Source: a virus. Taken from it: 64,000 bases of DNA. The stretch's first letter is position 1. Every line of letters starts with the position of its first letter. The stretch lies in IMG/VR virus record IMGVR_UViG_3300032240_001991, positions 221,128 to 285,127 of that record. One strand, given 5' to 3'. Positions 22,009 through 29,580 of this stretch are shown piece by piece. Both the position numbers and the translations under genes were made by a program. The notes beneath the pieces are model-generated. The model was given only the letters and a program-made list of their open reading frames with translations, was not told the DNA's origin and did no database searches.

Positions 22009-23102
22009 CAGTATACCTCATAGATCTTGAGGCAGTTGAAACCCGGTACACTGGCCAATGGAAGGCCAGTGTACCTTCTTTGTTAAGGAGTAAAGGGCAC
22101 GATGTTAACGTTATTAGCGGTCCTGCTGATATTCCCGCTGCTACCACACCTGGTGCTTTTCTTAACTTTGGTGGTACAAACATATATAAGTCAGCGCAAG
22201 TTGAAGAAATAGCTCGACTGTTTACCGCAGGAAAAATTCAGACCGGAGATCATTTTCTGTTTACTGACGCTTGGCACCCAGGTATTCTTAATTTAAAGTA
22301 TATGAGTGAGTTATTGCAGATACCAGTGACGATTCACGCGCTCTGGCATGCAGGTAGTTACGATCCGCAGGATTTTTTAGGTCGATTAATTGGCGCTAAA
22401 GGTTGGGTTCGACATGCTGAAAAAAGTTTCTTTCATGCGATCGATCACAATTATTTTGCTACAGACTTTCATATCGAGATGTTTAATAATAACTTGTTAA
22501 ATGATGGTGTATTTGAAAATCCGTGGAAAGAAATAGATCTAGAAGATTTCAAGAATGAAGGAAAAATTGTAAGAACTGGATGGCCGATGGAATATATGGA
22601 GGACACTCTTCTTCCGTATAAAAACATGGAAAAACGTAACCTTATCGTATTTCCGCATCGTATTGCTCCGGAAAAACAAGTTGGTATATTCCGTAGTTTA
22701 AAAGATCATTTGCCTCAGTACGAATTTGTAGTTTGTCAAGATCAGCAATTAACTAAGAACGAGTATCACAACTTATTGGGCGAGGCTAAAATAGTATTCA
22801 GTGCTAATTTGCAAGAAACATTAGGCATTAGCTGTTATGAAGGCGCATTACTTGATGCTATTCCAATGGTGCCGGATAGATTAAGCTATTCTGAAATGTA
22901 TCATGAGGTCTTTAAGTATCCTAGTAAATGGGCTGAGAGTTGGGAATTACATGAACAATATCTGCCAGAACTAATGCATACCATTATCATGCATATGGAA
23001 AATTACGATGATCGTATTCTGGAGATTAGAAAACAAACAAACTTTCTAAAAAGTAACTTCTTTAACGCAGATAATCTACTAAAAAATATCAGGCAAGGTT
23101 GA
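22005..23102 (+). CDS. GT-B type glycosyltransferase
   Basis: 365 residues. The C-terminal half has the donor-binding pattern of GT4/GT1-like GT-B enzymes: LIVFPHRIAPEKQVGIF (fold entry), YEFVVCQDQ, LLGEAKIVFSANLQETLGISCYEGALLDAIPMVPDRLSYSEM with the EG...G.P.V segment that holds the nucleotide sugar. The N-terminal half is the acceptor domain. T4 glucosyltransferases that decorate DNA are also GT-B folds, and this gene sits inside the 7-deazaguanine cluster, so DNA or base glycosylation is possible, but glycan or protein acceptors are equally allowed by the sequence. A perfect 12-bp hairpin lies 40 bases into the gene. Confidence 0.7.
   Translation: MTVYLIDLEAVETRYTGQWKASVPSLLRSKGHDVNVISGPADIPAATTPGAFLNFGGTNIYKSAQVEEIARLFTAGKIQTGDHFLFTDAWHPGILNLKYMSELLQIPVTIHALWHAGSYDPQDFLGRLIGAKGWVRHAEKSFFHAIDHNYFATDFHIEMFNNNLLNDGVFENPWKEIDLEDFKNEGKIVRTGWPMEYMEDTLLPYKNMEKRNLIVFPHRIAPEKQVGIFRSLKDHLPQYEFVVCQDQQLTKNEYHNLLGEAKIVFSANLQETLGISCYEGALLDAIPMVPDRLSYSEMYHEVFKYPSKWAESWELHEQYLPELMHTIIMHMENYDDRILEIRKQTNFLKSNFFNADNLLKNIRQG
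22045..22075 (+). promoter_or_regulatory. Perfect 12-bp intragenic hairpin
   Basis: GGTACACTGGCC (22045-22056), loop AATGGAA (22057-22063), GGCCAGTGTACC (22064-22075), followed by TTCTTTGTT. A 12-bp perfect stem is not expected by chance in this AT-rich DNA. It lies inside the coding sequence, 40 bases after the ATG. It looks like an attenuator, terminator or RNase III site. Confidence 0.55.
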
Positions 23103-23127
23103 TATTGCCTAAATAAAGTTGTACAAT
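23099..23127 (+). promoter_or_regulatory. Sigma70-like promoter for the folE fusion
   Basis: TTGATA at 23099-23104 (overlapping the glycosyltransferase stop), 17-base spacer, TACAAT at 23122-23127. Leader of about 35 bases with CGGAGA before the ATG at 23170. Confidence 0.65.
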
Positions 23128-23169
23128 ATGTACATGTCATCCACGACAATAACTCGGAGAATTAAAATA

Positions 23170-24012
23170 ATGAATGATAAAACTTGGACACTCCCTGTAG
23201 AAGAAGATCCCGCTACTGGAGACAGCATTATCATCTTCCCACCTGATCTTCTTGAGGAAACCGGATGGAAAGAAGGAGATACATTAAACTGGATCGAAAA
23301 TAACGACGGATCATTTACACTACAAAGGAAAGACATGAAACCAATAAGTTCTCAAATTAGAGAAAGATTAGAACAAGCTAAACATCGTTATCACAGCAAT
23401 GATAACATTTCTGCTTTTATAAACGACGGCGAACTTGAACAACTGCAAGAAGAAGTTGCTCTTAAATTAGAAGATGTACTACAAAGTCTTGTAATTGATA
23501 CAGTTCACGATCACAATACACAAGATACTGCAAATCGAGTAGCTAAGATGTTTATTAAGGAAACATTTAGCGGGCGTTACCGTCCAGTTCCTAAGGTTAC
23601 AGCATTTCCTAACATGGGCTATAAGAGTCTTTATACTACAGGTCCAATTAGTATTCGTAGCACCTGTGCTCATCACTTTCAAAATATTGTAGGACGTTGT
23701 TGGGTAGGCATTGTTCCTGAAGGCGAAGTAATTGGTCTTAGTAAGTTTAATCGAATCGTTCATCATATTTGCGAACGTCCGCAGATTCAAGAAGAGATGA
23801 CTACGCAGATTGCAGAGGCACTTAAGGAATACGCTAAAACTGAGCATATCGCCGTTGTAGTCAAAGCAGAGCATCATTGTATGACCATGCGCGGTGTACG
23901 TGAGCACGAAAGTGATATGACTACTGCAATTATGCTGGGCGCATTTAGTACAGATCCTGCACTAAAGCAAGAATTCTATGATATTTGTCTTTCAATGAAG
24001 GGTCATCGGTAA
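23170..24012 (+). CDS. folE: GTP cyclohydrolase I with N-terminal AbrB-like domain
   Basis: 280 residues from the ATG at 23170, which has GGAGA upstream; the TTG at 23119 lies before the likely transcription start and is rejected. Residues 1-55 (WTLPVEEDPATGDSIIIFPP, LEETGWKEGDTLNWIENNDG) look like a SpoVT/AbrB swapped-hairpin domain, which other T4-like phages encode as a separate gene. Residues 80-280 are FolE: STCAHHF and HHCMTMRGV supply the zinc Cys, His and Cys, with RVAKMFIKETFSGRY before. It makes dihydroneopterin triphosphate from GTP, the entry to 7-deazaguanines and folate. A possible internal start at 23335 follows AAAGGA, so FolE might also be made alone. Confidence 0.9.
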   Translation: MNDKTWTLPVEEDPATGDSIIIFPPDLLEETGWKEGDTLNWIENNDGSFTLQRKDMKPISSQIRERLEQAKHRYHSNDNISAFINDGELEQLQEEVALKLEDVLQSLVIDTVHDHNTQDTANRVAKMFIKETFSGRYRPVPKVTAFPNMGYKSLYTTGPISIRSTCAHHFQNIVGRCWVGIVPEGEVIGLSKFNRIVHHICERPQIQEEMTTQIAEALKEYAKTEHIAVVVKAEHHCMTMRGVREHESDMTTAIMLGAFSTDPALKQEFYDICLSMKGHR

Positions 24013-24013
24013 T

Positions 24014-24574
24014 ATGAAAAAATTAACAATCAATGATCGTATGCTTAAGAATCTAGTGGCTAAGATCTGTAGAGATATTACTAATAGTGGATGGCGTCCT
24101 GAATATGTTGTTGGTATTAGTCGTGGAGGGCTATTGCCTGCGATTATGATCAGTCATTATTTTAATGTGCCTATGAAACCGTTAACGGTTAGCTTAAGAG
24201 ACGGCGGAGAATGTGTTAGTGACTTAGGAATGGCTGAAGATGCATACGGGCACTGCGATCGAACTATTGATATTTTAGAAGAAGATCCAATGGATTTAAT
24301 CAATGAAGGCATGCCTGCTGATATTTTGATTGTTGACGACATTAATGATACTGGCGCTACATTTAACTGGATCATGAAAGACTGGCCAGCAGGATGCTAT
24401 CCGTCAGATCCTGTTTGGAATGAAGTTTGGGGCAATACTGTACGATTCGCTGTTCTTGTAGATAATCTTGCCAGCAAGTGCGATATAGGAATGTATTATC
24501 ACGGAATGGAAATTAACAAAGAAGAAGAAGATGTTTGGGTTGAGTTCCCTTGGGAGAATTGGTGGCAAGAATGA
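24014..24574 (+). CDS. Phosphoribosyltransferase
   Basis: 186 residues. The 13-residue PRPP signature is clear: ILIVDDINDTGAT (about residues 97-109). The N-terminal loop YVVGISRGGLLPAIMISHYF is the pyrophosphate-binding loop of purine PRTases (xanthine/hypoxanthine-guanine type). These enzymes join a free base to PRPP to give a nucleotide. Next to FolE, GMP reductase and DpdA the most economical guess is guanine or 7-deazaguanine-related base salvage. The substrate-deciding hood region does not tell me which base. Overlaps the next gene as ATGA. Confidence 0.75.
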   Translation: MKKLTINDRMLKNLVAKICRDITNSGWRPEYVVGISRGGLLPAIMISHYFNVPMKPLTVSLRDGGECVSDLGMAEDAYGHCDRTIDILEEDPMDLINEGMPADILIVDDINDTGATFNWIMKDWPAGCYPSDPVWNEVWGNTVRFAVLVDNLASKCDIGMYYHGMEINKEEEDVWVEFPWENWWQE

Positions 24575-25023
24575 TTTTAAAACTCTTAGAAAAACTAGGA
24601 CGAAAACGCATTATAATGGATAGGATTAATAATAAACCCTATTTAGAGCGTTATTATCTTTTTTTAAAAGAACGAAAAAAATTTCCCTTTAACATCTTTC
24701 TACATAAATTCTTAAAAGGAGACCCTGACGATGTACACGATCATCCCTGGCCTTATGCAACGCTTATACTTAAAGGTGGCTATTATGAATGGATTCCCCA
24801 ATTTCGTCAAGACGGTACAAAATCTTGTGAAGTTCGCTACTGGCGTGGGCCCGGACATTTTCGCATTTGCAGCCCTAATAGCTACCATCGAATTGAACTA
24901 AAAGAAGGCGTCACCTGTTGGACATTGTTTATGCCTGGACCTCATCGCAGAGATTGGGGATTCCTTGTTAAAGATCAATGGGTGCAGCATGAAAAATATC
25001 TTATATCAAGGGCTAAAGCATGA
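24571..25023 (+). CDS. Cupin-like protein
   Basis: 150 residues from the ATG at 24571 (ATGA overlap); the in-frame TTG further up is rejected. Contains [22 protein letters not shown] and [23 protein letters not shown], the two cupin motifs with metal-binding His residues (HDH, later H). Proteins of this type occur in many phages and resemble small cupin dioxygenase or isomerase folds. The reaction is unknown. It is translationally coupled to the phosphoribosyltransferase and to GMP reductase, so a role in nucleotide or base chemistry is possible. Confidence 0.6.
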   Translation: MILKLLEKLGRKRIIMDRINNKPYLERYYLFLKERKKFPFNIFLHKFLKGDPDDVHDHPWPYATLILKGGYYEWIPQFRQDGTKSCEVRYWRGPGHFRICSPNSYHRIELKEGVTCWTLFMPGPHRRDWGFLVKDQWVQHEKYLISRAKA

Positions 25024-26042
25024 GAATTGAAACAGATATTAAATTAGATTTCAAAGACGTATTAATCCGTCCTAAGCGTAGTACATTGGCTAGCCGAAAA
25101 GATGTAAGTTTATATAGGAATTACACTTTCAAATGGAGCCAAAAAGAATGGGGCGGTGTCCCTATTATGGCTGCAAATATGGACGGCGTTGGAACATTTG
25201 CAATGGGCAATGCTTTGCATGAATATGAGATGTTTACCTGCCTTGTAAAGAGTTACGAAAAAGAAGACTGGGATAGCTATTACGACCCCAGTCTGACTGC
25301 TGTAAGTACCGGTATTAGTTCTTGGGATTACGTCAAACTACAAAATATTTTAGAAAATTTTGAATTAGATTTTATCTGCATTGACGTTGCTAATGGATAC
25401 AGCGAACACTTTGGTGATTTTGTTGCTAAGGTTAGAAAAGAGTATCCAACAAAAACTATTATTGCAGGTAATGTTGTTACCGCAGACATGACACAGGAGT
25501 TAATCTTACGTGGGGCAGACATTGTTAAAGTTGGCATTGGTCCCGGTAGTGTATGTACTACTCGTATTCAAACCGGCGTTGGATATCCTCAGCTCTCAGC
25601 CATCATCGAATGTGCAGACGCTGCTCATGGCCTTGGCGGTCATATTATTGCAGATGGGGGATGTACTTGCCCAGGTGATGTCGCTAAGGCATTTGGGGGC
25701 GGTGCTGATTTTGTAATGCTAGGAGGAATGCTGGCTGGACACGACGAAGGCGGAGGAGAAATTAAAGACGGAATGGTCACCTTTTATGGTATGAGTTCTA
25801 ATACCGCAATGGAAAAAAATAATGGTAGTGTTGCAGAATATCGTAGTAGTGAAGGGCGCACAGTTCAAGTTCTGTACCGCGGACCTGTAAAGAATACGGT
25901 CAATGACCTGCTAGGCGGATTACGTAGTGCCTGTACGTATGTAGGAGCACCATCTCTTAAACAGTTAAGTAAATGCACTACATTTATTAGAGTGAATGAC
26001 ACGCATAATCGTGTTTACGAATCAAATACTGTAAGGAAATAA
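25020..26042 (+). CDS. guaC: GMP reductase
   Basis: 340 residues, matching bacterial/eukaryotic GMP reductase length (about 345) and lacking the CBS domains of IMP dehydrogenase. Shared core: [51 protein letters not shown] with the catalytic Cys, [33 protein letters not shown], and [25 protein letters not shown] near the end. The enzyme reduces GMP to IMP and ammonia with NADPH. It allows guanine to be turned into adenine nucleotides. It overlaps the cupin gene by four bases. Confidence 0.92.
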   Translation: MRIETDIKLDFKDVLIRPKRSTLASRKDVSLYRNYTFKWSQKEWGGVPIMAANMDGVGTFAMGNALHEYEMFTCLVKSYEKEDWDSYYDPSLTAVSTGISSWDYVKLQNILENFELDFICIDVANGYSEHFGDFVAKVRKEYPTKTIIAGNVVTADMTQELILRGADIVKVGIGPGSVCTTRIQTGVGYPQLSAIIECADAAHGLGGHIIADGGCTCPGDVAKAFGGGADFVMLGGMLAGHDEGGGEIKDGMVTFYGMSSNTAMEKNNGSVAEYRSSEGRTVQVLYRGPVKNTVNDLLGGLRSACTYVGAPSLKQLSKCTTFIRVNDTHNRVYESNTVRK

Positions 26043-26044
26043 TT

Positions 26045-26434
26045 ATGGATAATATTTTTAATGGACCAGATACATTGTCAGCTGCAGATGTTCCTTGGAC
26101 AAACCCTATAAAAGAAGACTTTCAAATAAAAGTATTTCAAGATAAATTTCCAGTTACTTCAGGTCACTTGCTTTTTGTACCAAAGTATAATAGTATTCCA
26201 GTATTAATGGAAGCTATCGAGGATGCAATTCGACATGGTAAAAATATGGTCCTTAATCATGAATATGATGGATTCAACATTGGAATTAATTATGGAGAGG
26301 CCGCTGGTCAAACTATTCAATGGCCTCATGTCCATCTCATTCCACGAAGACTAGGCGATGTTCCGGATCCTACCGGAGGAGTAAGGCATGTTATTCCAGG
26401 TAAAGGAAATTATCGCGATCCAAATTTTAGGTAA
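26045..26434 (+). CDS. HIT-family protein
   Basis: 129 residues. The histidine-triad region reads GQTIQWPHVHLIPRR; compared with the family pattern HxHxHxx the first His is replaced by Trp, while the nucleophile and the last His remain. Upstream FPVTSGHLLFVPKYNS and GFNIGINYGEAAGQ are the usual HIT strands. HIT proteins hydrolyse or transfer nucleotides (for example dinucleoside polyphosphates or AMP conjugates). The C-terminal GGVRHVIPGKGNYRDPNF is a phage-type extension. Lies two bases after guaC. Confidence 0.8.
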   Translation: MDNIFNGPDTLSAADVPWTNPIKEDFQIKVFQDKFPVTSGHLLFVPKYNSIPVLMEAIEDAIRHGKNMVLNHEYDGFNIGINYGEAAGQTIQWPHVHLIPRRLGDVPDPTGGVRHVIPGKGNYRDPNFR

Positions 26435-26439
26435 ACATT

Positions 26440-27294
26440 ATGAGTAAAATTAAAATAGCAGAATTGTTTTATAGCATTCAAGGAGAAGGAAGGTACATGG
26501 GTGTCCCTTCTATTTTCTTGCGTACATTTGGATGTAATTTCCAATGTGCAGGATTTGGAATGCCCAAAGGTGAACGCAGCACAGAAGCTGTTGATATAGA
26601 CCCTAGCAAGTATAAGTCTTATGGCGAATTGCCTCTAGTTAGTACAGGTTGTGACAGCTATGCTAGTTGGGATACTAGATTTAAAAATCTTAGTCCTATG
26701 ATGACTACTGATAATCTTGCAGAACAGATTGTTAGTCTATTACCGTACGGTGAATGGCGAGATGAGCATTTGGTTATTACTGGTGGCGAACCACTACTAG
26801 GATGGCAACGTGCTTATCCGGATTTGCTAGAACATCCTAAGATGCAGGGATTAAAGGAGATTACGTTTGAAACAAACGGTACTCAAGAACTGCACACAGA
26901 TTTTAAGCAATATCTAAAAAAATGGAATCAGTCTCAATGGCCACATGGGGGGTTTGGAGAAATTACATTTAGTGTCAGCGCAAAACTAAGTTGCAGTGGA
27001 GAAAGCAGAGAAGATGCAATTAAGCCAGACATTGTCTGTGAATATGAAGATGTAGGGTTTACATATCTTAAGTTTGTTGTGGCAAGCGAAGAAGATGCAC
27101 AAGAAGCAATTGAAACTGTAAAAGTCTATCGAGATGCTGGATTTCAAGGTCCAGTATATCTCATGCCTGTGGGCGGTGTAGAAAGTGTGTATTCACTAAA
27201 TAATCGCCGTGTTGCTGAATTAGCAATGCGTAACGGACTAAGATATAGCGATAGATTGCAGGTACCGTTATTCAAGAACGCATGGGGAACATGA
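26440..27294 (+). CDS. queE: 7-carboxy-7-deazaguanine synthase QueE (radical SAM), variant
   Basis: 284 residues. Opens with KIAELFYSIQGEGRYMGVPSIFLRTFGCNFQC, the QueE signature, and has TGGEPLLGWQ and FETNGTQ further on. The cluster-binding Cys residues are spaced CX3C-X34-C, the third being in STGCDSYASWD; ordinary radical SAM proteins have CX3CX2C. The intervening insert begins AGFGMPKGE and is rich in polar residues. QueE contracts 6-carboxytetrahydropterin to 7-carboxy-7-deazaguanine. Context with folE, the QueD-like gene and dpdA supports this. No queC is seen in the window. Confidence 0.85.
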   Translation: MSKIKIAELFYSIQGEGRYMGVPSIFLRTFGCNFQCAGFGMPKGERSTEAVDIDPSKYKSYGELPLVSTGCDSYASWDTRFKNLSPMMTTDNLAEQIVSLLPYGEWRDEHLVITGGEPLLGWQRAYPDLLEHPKMQGLKEITFETNGTQELHTDFKQYLKKWNQSQWPHGGFGEITFSVSAKLSCSGESREDAIKPDIVCEYEDVGFTYLKFVVASEEDAQEAIETVKVYRDAGFQGPVYLMPVGGVESVYSLNNRRVAELAMRNGLRYSDRLQVPLFKNAWGT

Positions 27295-27295
27295 T

Positions 27296-27808
27296 ATGAA
27301 CAAATGGATTAAAAAGTTACTAGGGGTTGATAAAATTGAAGCCGATGTTGCTGCTGCAATTAAAGCCAAGACTGAGTCTGAACAAGCGGCAAAAGAGGCA
27401 CAAGAACTAGCTGCACAAGCTAGAGCTCTTGCTGAACAAGCTGTAAAAGAATCAGCGGAAGTTGCTGAAACTGCCAAAGCCGCACAGCAGCAAGCTAAAG
27501 AATATGCAAAGATGTTGCCTAAAGAAAGAGCAACAGCTAATAAAGAACCTTACGTAGCTGTGCTCGAAACGCATGTTAATGATCAAAATCCTCGCAACGG
27601 ATTCTTTGAACTAGATTGGAATGAATATTTTATTATCCAATTAAAGGCCGAAGGATACTTTGGAGAAACAGACGAAGAAATCATTGACAAATGGTGGCGA
27701 GAGATTTGTCGTAATGTTGCAGCAGAAGAAGGAGTTAACATGGATCGACGGGGAAGCGGCTATATTAATGTTAACGATCTTGGAAACGGAAAATCTGAGA
27801 TAAGCTAA
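27296..27808 (+). CDS. Hypothetical coiled-coil protein
   Basis: 170 residues. MNKWIKKLLGVDKIEADVAAAIKA leads into a long Ala/Glu/Lys-rich coiled coil (residues 15-75), then a folded part with PRNGFFELDWNEYFIIQLKAEGYFGETDEEIIDKWWREICRNVAAEEG, ending in ISINVNDLGNGKSEIS-like beta residues (YINVNDLGNGKSEIS). The second half is of a kind I recall from T4-like phages near RNase H. Function unknown. The TAATG junction couples it to the methyltransferase. Confidence 0.5.
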   Translation: MNKWIKKLLGVDKIEADVAAAIKAKTESEQAAKEAQELAAQARALAEQAVKESAEVAETAKAAQQQAKEYAKMLPKERATANKEPYVAVLETHVNDQNPRNGFFELDWNEYFIIQLKAEGYFGETDEEIIDKWWREICRNVAAEEGVNMDRRGSGYINVNDLGNGKSEIS

Positions 27809-28530
27809 TGAACAATTACCATACATATCTAAAATCAAAAGGGCTAGCATCAGATAAAGGACCAGAGCAAGATTTAATTACATATCTTAGCTTTTTAAAA
27901 AATCAAGGTTTACAAATTGACGTTGTTTATGATATTGGCGCTTGGATGGGCTACTGGAGTCCGCTAATTAAACACAGTGTTTTGCACGATGCAAAGTTTA
28001 TTATGTTTGAAGCAAACAGCAAATATATTCCCTCTTTGTCTGCATCTGGATTTCCGTTTTTCAATCTTCTTTTAAGCAACCCTGGAAGAGAATACGTTGA
28101 GTTTTATAACGGAACGAATTCGGGCGATAGCTACTATAAAGAAACTACTACTATATATGACAACCAAACAAGTATTAAATTACCTTGCACAACACTAGAT
28201 GAAGTTATTAGGAAGTTTCAGCTCCCATATCCTAATTTCATTAAAATTGATACCCAGGGTTCTGAACTGGACATTCTTGCAGGAGCAACTTCAGTACTAG
28301 GGTATGTTGATTTAATATATGTAGAATGCCCAATATTAAATTATAATTCAGGTGCGCCCAAAATCCAAGATTATCTTGAATTTTTTAAGAAACACGAATT
28401 TTTACCAGTTCAACTAATTGAACAACATGTTTCAGAAGATATGTTGATTCAGGTTGACATAATGTTCATGAGAAAGCAAACTAAGGATCGTATATTGCAG
28501 CCTAACGCTACGATTAGACCTTGGGGATAA
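27808..28530 (+). CDS. FkbM-family methyltransferase
   Basis: 240 residues. Class I SAM-binding pattern: IDVVYDIGAWMGYWSPLI (motif I, D.GA..G), KFIMFEANSKYIPSL (motif II acidic residue), then FIKIDTQGSELDILAGATSVL and LIYVECPIL, the hallmark IKID.QG.E..vl.G segment of FkbM enzymes. FkbM proteins O-methylate sugars or small molecules. Together with the upstream glycosyltransferase it could finish a sugar decoration. Acceptor unknown. Confidence 0.8.
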   Translation: MNNYHTYLKSKGLASDKGPEQDLITYLSFLKNQGLQIDVVYDIGAWMGYWSPLIKHSVLHDAKFIMFEANSKYIPSLSASGFPFFNLLLSNPGREYVEFYNGTNSGDSYYKETTTIYDNQTSIKLPCTTLDEVIRKFQLPYPNFIKIDTQGSELDILAGATSVLGYVDLIYVECPILNYNSGAPKIQDYLEFFKKHEFLPVQLIEQHVSEDMLIQVDIMFMRKQTKDRILQPNATIRPWG

Positions 28531-28531
28531 A

Positions 28532-29524
28532 ATGACATACATCTTAGTTGATACTGCGAACACATTTTTTAGAGCTCGTCACGTTGTTCGAGGAGAACTT
28601 AACGATAAGATTGGTATGAGTATTCATACTGTGTTAAGCAGCATCCGTAAAGCATGGAAAGATTTTGACGGTAAGCATATTGTTTTTTGCCTTGAAGGAC
28701 GCAGTTGGCGTAAGGATATATATGCACCTTATAAACGACAACGGGCAGAATCTCAAGCAGCTCTGTCTCCTAAAGAAGCAGAAGAAGAAAGAGTGTTTTG
28801 GGAAACCTTTGATGAATTTAAGAATTTTATCAAAGATAAAACTAACTGCACAGTACTCCAGCATCCTCGACTTGAAGCGGATGATCTTATTGCTGGATGG
28901 ATACAAAATCATCCTAATGACGAACACGTAATCATTTCTACGGATGGTGATTTCGCACAATTAATTGCACCCAATGTTCGCCAGTATAACGGAGTTACTG
29001 GAATAACTACTAGTATCAAAGGTTACTTCGACGAAAAGGGGAAACCAGTGATTGACAATAAAACTAAAGAAGAAAAAGCTGCTCCTAACCCAGAATGGTT
29101 GCTTTTTGAAAAGTGTATGCGCGGTGATACTTCAGACAATATCTTCAGTGCTTATCCTGGTGTTCGTACTAAAGGTACCAAGAACAAAGTAGGGCTGTTA
29201 GAAGCATTTGCAGATCGTACCACTAAAGGTTACAGCTGGAATAATTTAATGTTGCAACGCTGGACCGATCACGAAGGCCACGAACACCGTGTGTTTGAAG
29301 ACTATCAACGTAATACTCAACTTTGTGATCTTTCTGCACAGCCTGCTGAAATTAAAGAAATTATAAACGAAACAATTCAGAAAGAAATAGCAGCTAATAA
29401 GAATATTAGCCAGGTTGGTATTCGGTTAATGAAATTTTGTGCGTCCTATGATTTAGTAAGAATTACGGAACAAATTGAAAGCTATGCTAAACCGCTAAAT
29501 GCAAGATACTTAGAATGTCAATGA
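28532..29524 (+). CDS. rnh: T4-type RNase H / 5' nuclease
   Basis: 330 residues (T4 RNase H is 305). Acidic metal-binding residues of the FEN/5' nuclease family are all visible: ILVDTANTFFRARH, HIVFCLEG with RKDIYAPYKRQR, LEADDLIAGW, ISTDGDFAQL and GDTSDNIFSAYPGV. It removes RNA primers and flaps from lagging-strand fragments. It is the last enzyme gene of the 19.2-29.5 kb block. Confidence 0.88.
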   Translation: MTYILVDTANTFFRARHVVRGELNDKIGMSIHTVLSSIRKAWKDFDGKHIVFCLEGRSWRKDIYAPYKRQRAESQAALSPKEAEEERVFWETFDEFKNFIKDKTNCTVLQHPRLEADDLIAGWIQNHPNDEHVIISTDGDFAQLIAPNVRQYNGVTGITTSIKGYFDEKGKPVIDNKTKEEKAAPNPEWLLFEKCMRGDTSDNIFSAYPGVRTKGTKNKVGLLEAFADRTTKGYSWNNLMLQRWTDHEGHEHRVFEDYQRNTQLCDLSAQPAEIKEIINETIQKEIAANKNISQVGIRLMKFCASYDLVRITEQIESYAKPLNARYLECQ

Positions 29525-29580
29525 CTTGCCTATATTATAACGATTGTGAAGCAAAAGTTGACAAATGTAAGGAGATAACT

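Noticed and set aside
23119-23169. TTG start for the FolE fusion protein
   Set aside because: It lies within the promoter, overlapping the TACAAT -10 box, so it would not be transcribed; the ATG at 23170 has GGAGA before it.
29558-29563. TTGACA resembling a -35 element
   Set aside because: No -10 box at 16-18 bases; that place is the start codon of the next gene.
29515-29580. Earlier ATG for the 29581 gene
   Set aside because: It overlaps the end of rnh without a ribosome site, while the ATG at 29581 follows AAGGAG at ideal spacing.
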